Source of the DNA: Lentisphaeria bacterium
GTDB taxonomy: Bacteria > Verrucomicrobiota > Lentisphaeria > JABSQK01 > UBA12247
Assembly (NCBI GenBank): GCA_003477185.1
Contig: DMTJ01000020.1
Span: 1 to 6,379 of the forward strand
Reading direction: 5' to 3'
Length of the DNA stretch: 6,379 bases
Below are positions 5,279-6,379 of this stretch, piece by piece (the stretch's first letter is position 1; the number at the start of each line of letters is the position of its first letter). The notes under the pieces are model-generated. The model was given only the letters and a program-made list of their open reading frames with translations. It was not told the DNA's origin and made no database searches. A program made the translations under genes and the position numbers.

Positions 5279-6379
5279 ATGGCAACTAAGACACTACCCG
5301 TAAGTCTCGATGCCCTTGAGGCGTTGACACAAGACCACCCTACACCCTTTCACCTCTATGATGAGGTCGCAATTCGCCGATTCGCGCGCGAGCTGCTCAA
5401 TACGTTTGATCACGCCTCGCTACCGGGGTATCGGAACTACTTTGCGGTAAAGGCGCTGCCGAATCCTGAGATCATGCGGATCCTGCAGGAAGAAGGGATG
5501 GGCTTTGATTGCAGCAGCTACGCAGAGCTGCTGCTGTGCGAGCAGGTAGGTGCTCACAAAGGCACGCTCCCGAACGGGATGCCACGCATCATGTTCACGT
5601 CCAACAACACGCCGGCCGACGACTTCCGGAAGGCAGTGGAGCTAGGGGCGATTGTGAATCTCGACGACCTGACCCATGTGGACTACCTGCGGAGAGAGTT
5701 GGGCGAGTTCCCAAGCCTGATGTGCTTCCGCTATAATCCAGGTCCGTTGCGAACCTTCGGAGACAGTCACGATTTTATTATCGGAAGTCCGGAAGAAGCA
5801 AAATTCGGCATGACCCGGGGGCAGCTTTTCGAAGGCTACGCGGCTCTGCGGGACGCTGGTGTCACACGATTTGGGCTGCACACCATGGTCGTTTCAAATG
5901 AGCGTCATACAGACGCGCTTGCGGAGACCGCAACCATGCTTTTTGATTTGGTCGAGGAGCTGACCGAAACACTGGGGATTCAGTTTGACTTCGTCAATCT
6001 TGGGGGTGGCTTCGGTGTCGCCTATCGACCGGAGGAGCCGCAGCTTGATATAGACTGCGTGGCACAGAAAATCGCGCGACTGCGCGCAGATCGTCCCGCA
6101 CTCGCTAATGTGCAGGTTGTGACCGAGAACGGTCGCCGCATTACCGGCCCTTATGGCTACCTGGTAACGCGGGTCAGGCATACCAAGGATACCTACCGGA
6201 AGTACCTCTGCGTGGATGCCTGTATGGCCAATCTGATGAGACCTGGCATGTATGATGCTTACCATCACATTACGGTACCCGGCAAGCCTGCCGAGCCGAC
6301 TGAAACGTACGATGTGGTCGGTTCTCTCTGTGAGAATAATGACAAATTCGCAGTGCAACGGACCTTGCCAGTCTCCGGG
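5279..6379 (+). CDS. lysA: Diaminopimelate decarboxylase-like PLP enzyme (3' end outside)
   Basis: These are 367 uninterrupted codons that run off the window; relatives are about 410-430 residues. It belongs to the fold-III PLP (alanine racemase-like barrel) decarboxylases, most like LysA, which converts meso-diaminopimelate to lysine in the cytoplasm. YFAVKALPNPEI holds the PLP lysine (Lys58). GFDCSSYAEL (75-84) and the NLDDL strand (127-131) follow. FRYNPGP (150-156) precedes KFGMTRGQL (175-183). GLHTMVVSNE (199-208) sits where classical LysA has G-[LI]-H-x-H-[IV]-G-S. NLGGGFGV (240-247) is the phosphate-binding glycine loop. ENGRRITGPYG (283-293) matches the family's EPGR, with Asn for Pro. 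Near the C-terminal end, VVGSLCENND (346-355) supplies the Cys-Glu-x-x-Asp that completes the partner subunit's active site, and DAYHHI (326-331) follows MRPGMY. No lesion is seen. Substrate specificity towards diaminopimelate is likely but not certain, because carboxynorspermidine and ornithine decarboxylases share the fold. Confidence 0.85.
   Translation, partial: MATKTLPVSLDALEALTQDHPTPFHLYDEVAIRRFARELLNTFDHASLPGYRNYFAVKALPNPEIMRILQEEGMGFDCSSYAELLLCEQVGAHKGTLPNGMPRIMFTSNNTPADDFRKAVELGAIVNLDDLTHVDYLRRELGEFPSLMCFRYNPGPLRTFGDSHDFIIGSPEEAKFGMTRGQLFEGYAALRDAGVTRFGLHTMVVSNERHTDALAETATMLFDLVEELTETLGIQFDFVNLGGGFGVAYRPEEPQLDIDCVAQKIARLRADRPALANVQVVTENGRRITGPYGYLVTRVRHTKDTYRKYLCVDACMANLMRPGMYDAYHHITVPGKPAEPTETYDVVGSLCENNDKFAVQRTLPVSG

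Noticed and set aside
5642..6358. Two minus-strand open frames of 79 and 154 codons.
   Set aside because: They lie antisense to the well-supported lysA coding sequence and show no domain pattern.

Overview
The window looks like a piece of a Gram-negative chromosome of moderately high GC. It combines intact, ordinary housekeeping genes with a dense block of decayed ones. LpxI (the lipid A hydrolase used by lineages lacking LpxH), an H-X9-DG pseudopilin-type fragment and an inter-alpha-trypsin-like von Willebrand A (VWA) protein together suggest the Verrucomicrobiota (Opitutae-like) or a relative. This placement is an inference from gene content, not a phylogeny.

Layout. Positions 1-445 hold a pseudopilin-like H-X9-DG fragment (+), which runs tail-to-tail into a complete glutathione S-transferase-like gene (411-1013, -). 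A divergent intergenic stretch (1014-1155) separates that gene from a tight three-gene operon (+): an AsmA-like membrane-anchored protein (1156-1902), a DUF420 four-helix membrane protein (1903-2319) and lpxI (2321-3124). The operon genes abut with 0 and 1 nt between them, so they are probably co-transcribed and translationally coupled. All three products act in or at the cell envelope.

Positions 3240 to about 5163 are a pseudogene graveyard. It contains a VWA gene broken by a frameshift, stops, an internal deletion and loss of a MIDAS serine. Next is an OmpR-type response regulator with a frameshift, a large internal deletion and a premature stop. Then comes an orphan C-terminal third of proA (gamma-glutamyl phosphate reductase) on the minus strand. 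Last is a likely radC (JAMM domain) relic on the plus strand that begins where the proA relic stops. Downstream, a well-preserved lysA (diaminopimelate decarboxylase) starts at 5279 behind a good ribosome binding site and runs off the window.

The contrast between clean biosynthetic genes and freshly broken sensory, adhesion-like and accessory genes is what early genome reduction looks like, for example in a host-associated bacterium. I found no RNA gene, CRISPR array, insertion sequence or convincing new multi-gene system. The main interest is the record of gene decay and the divergent motifs of the LysA-type enzyme.
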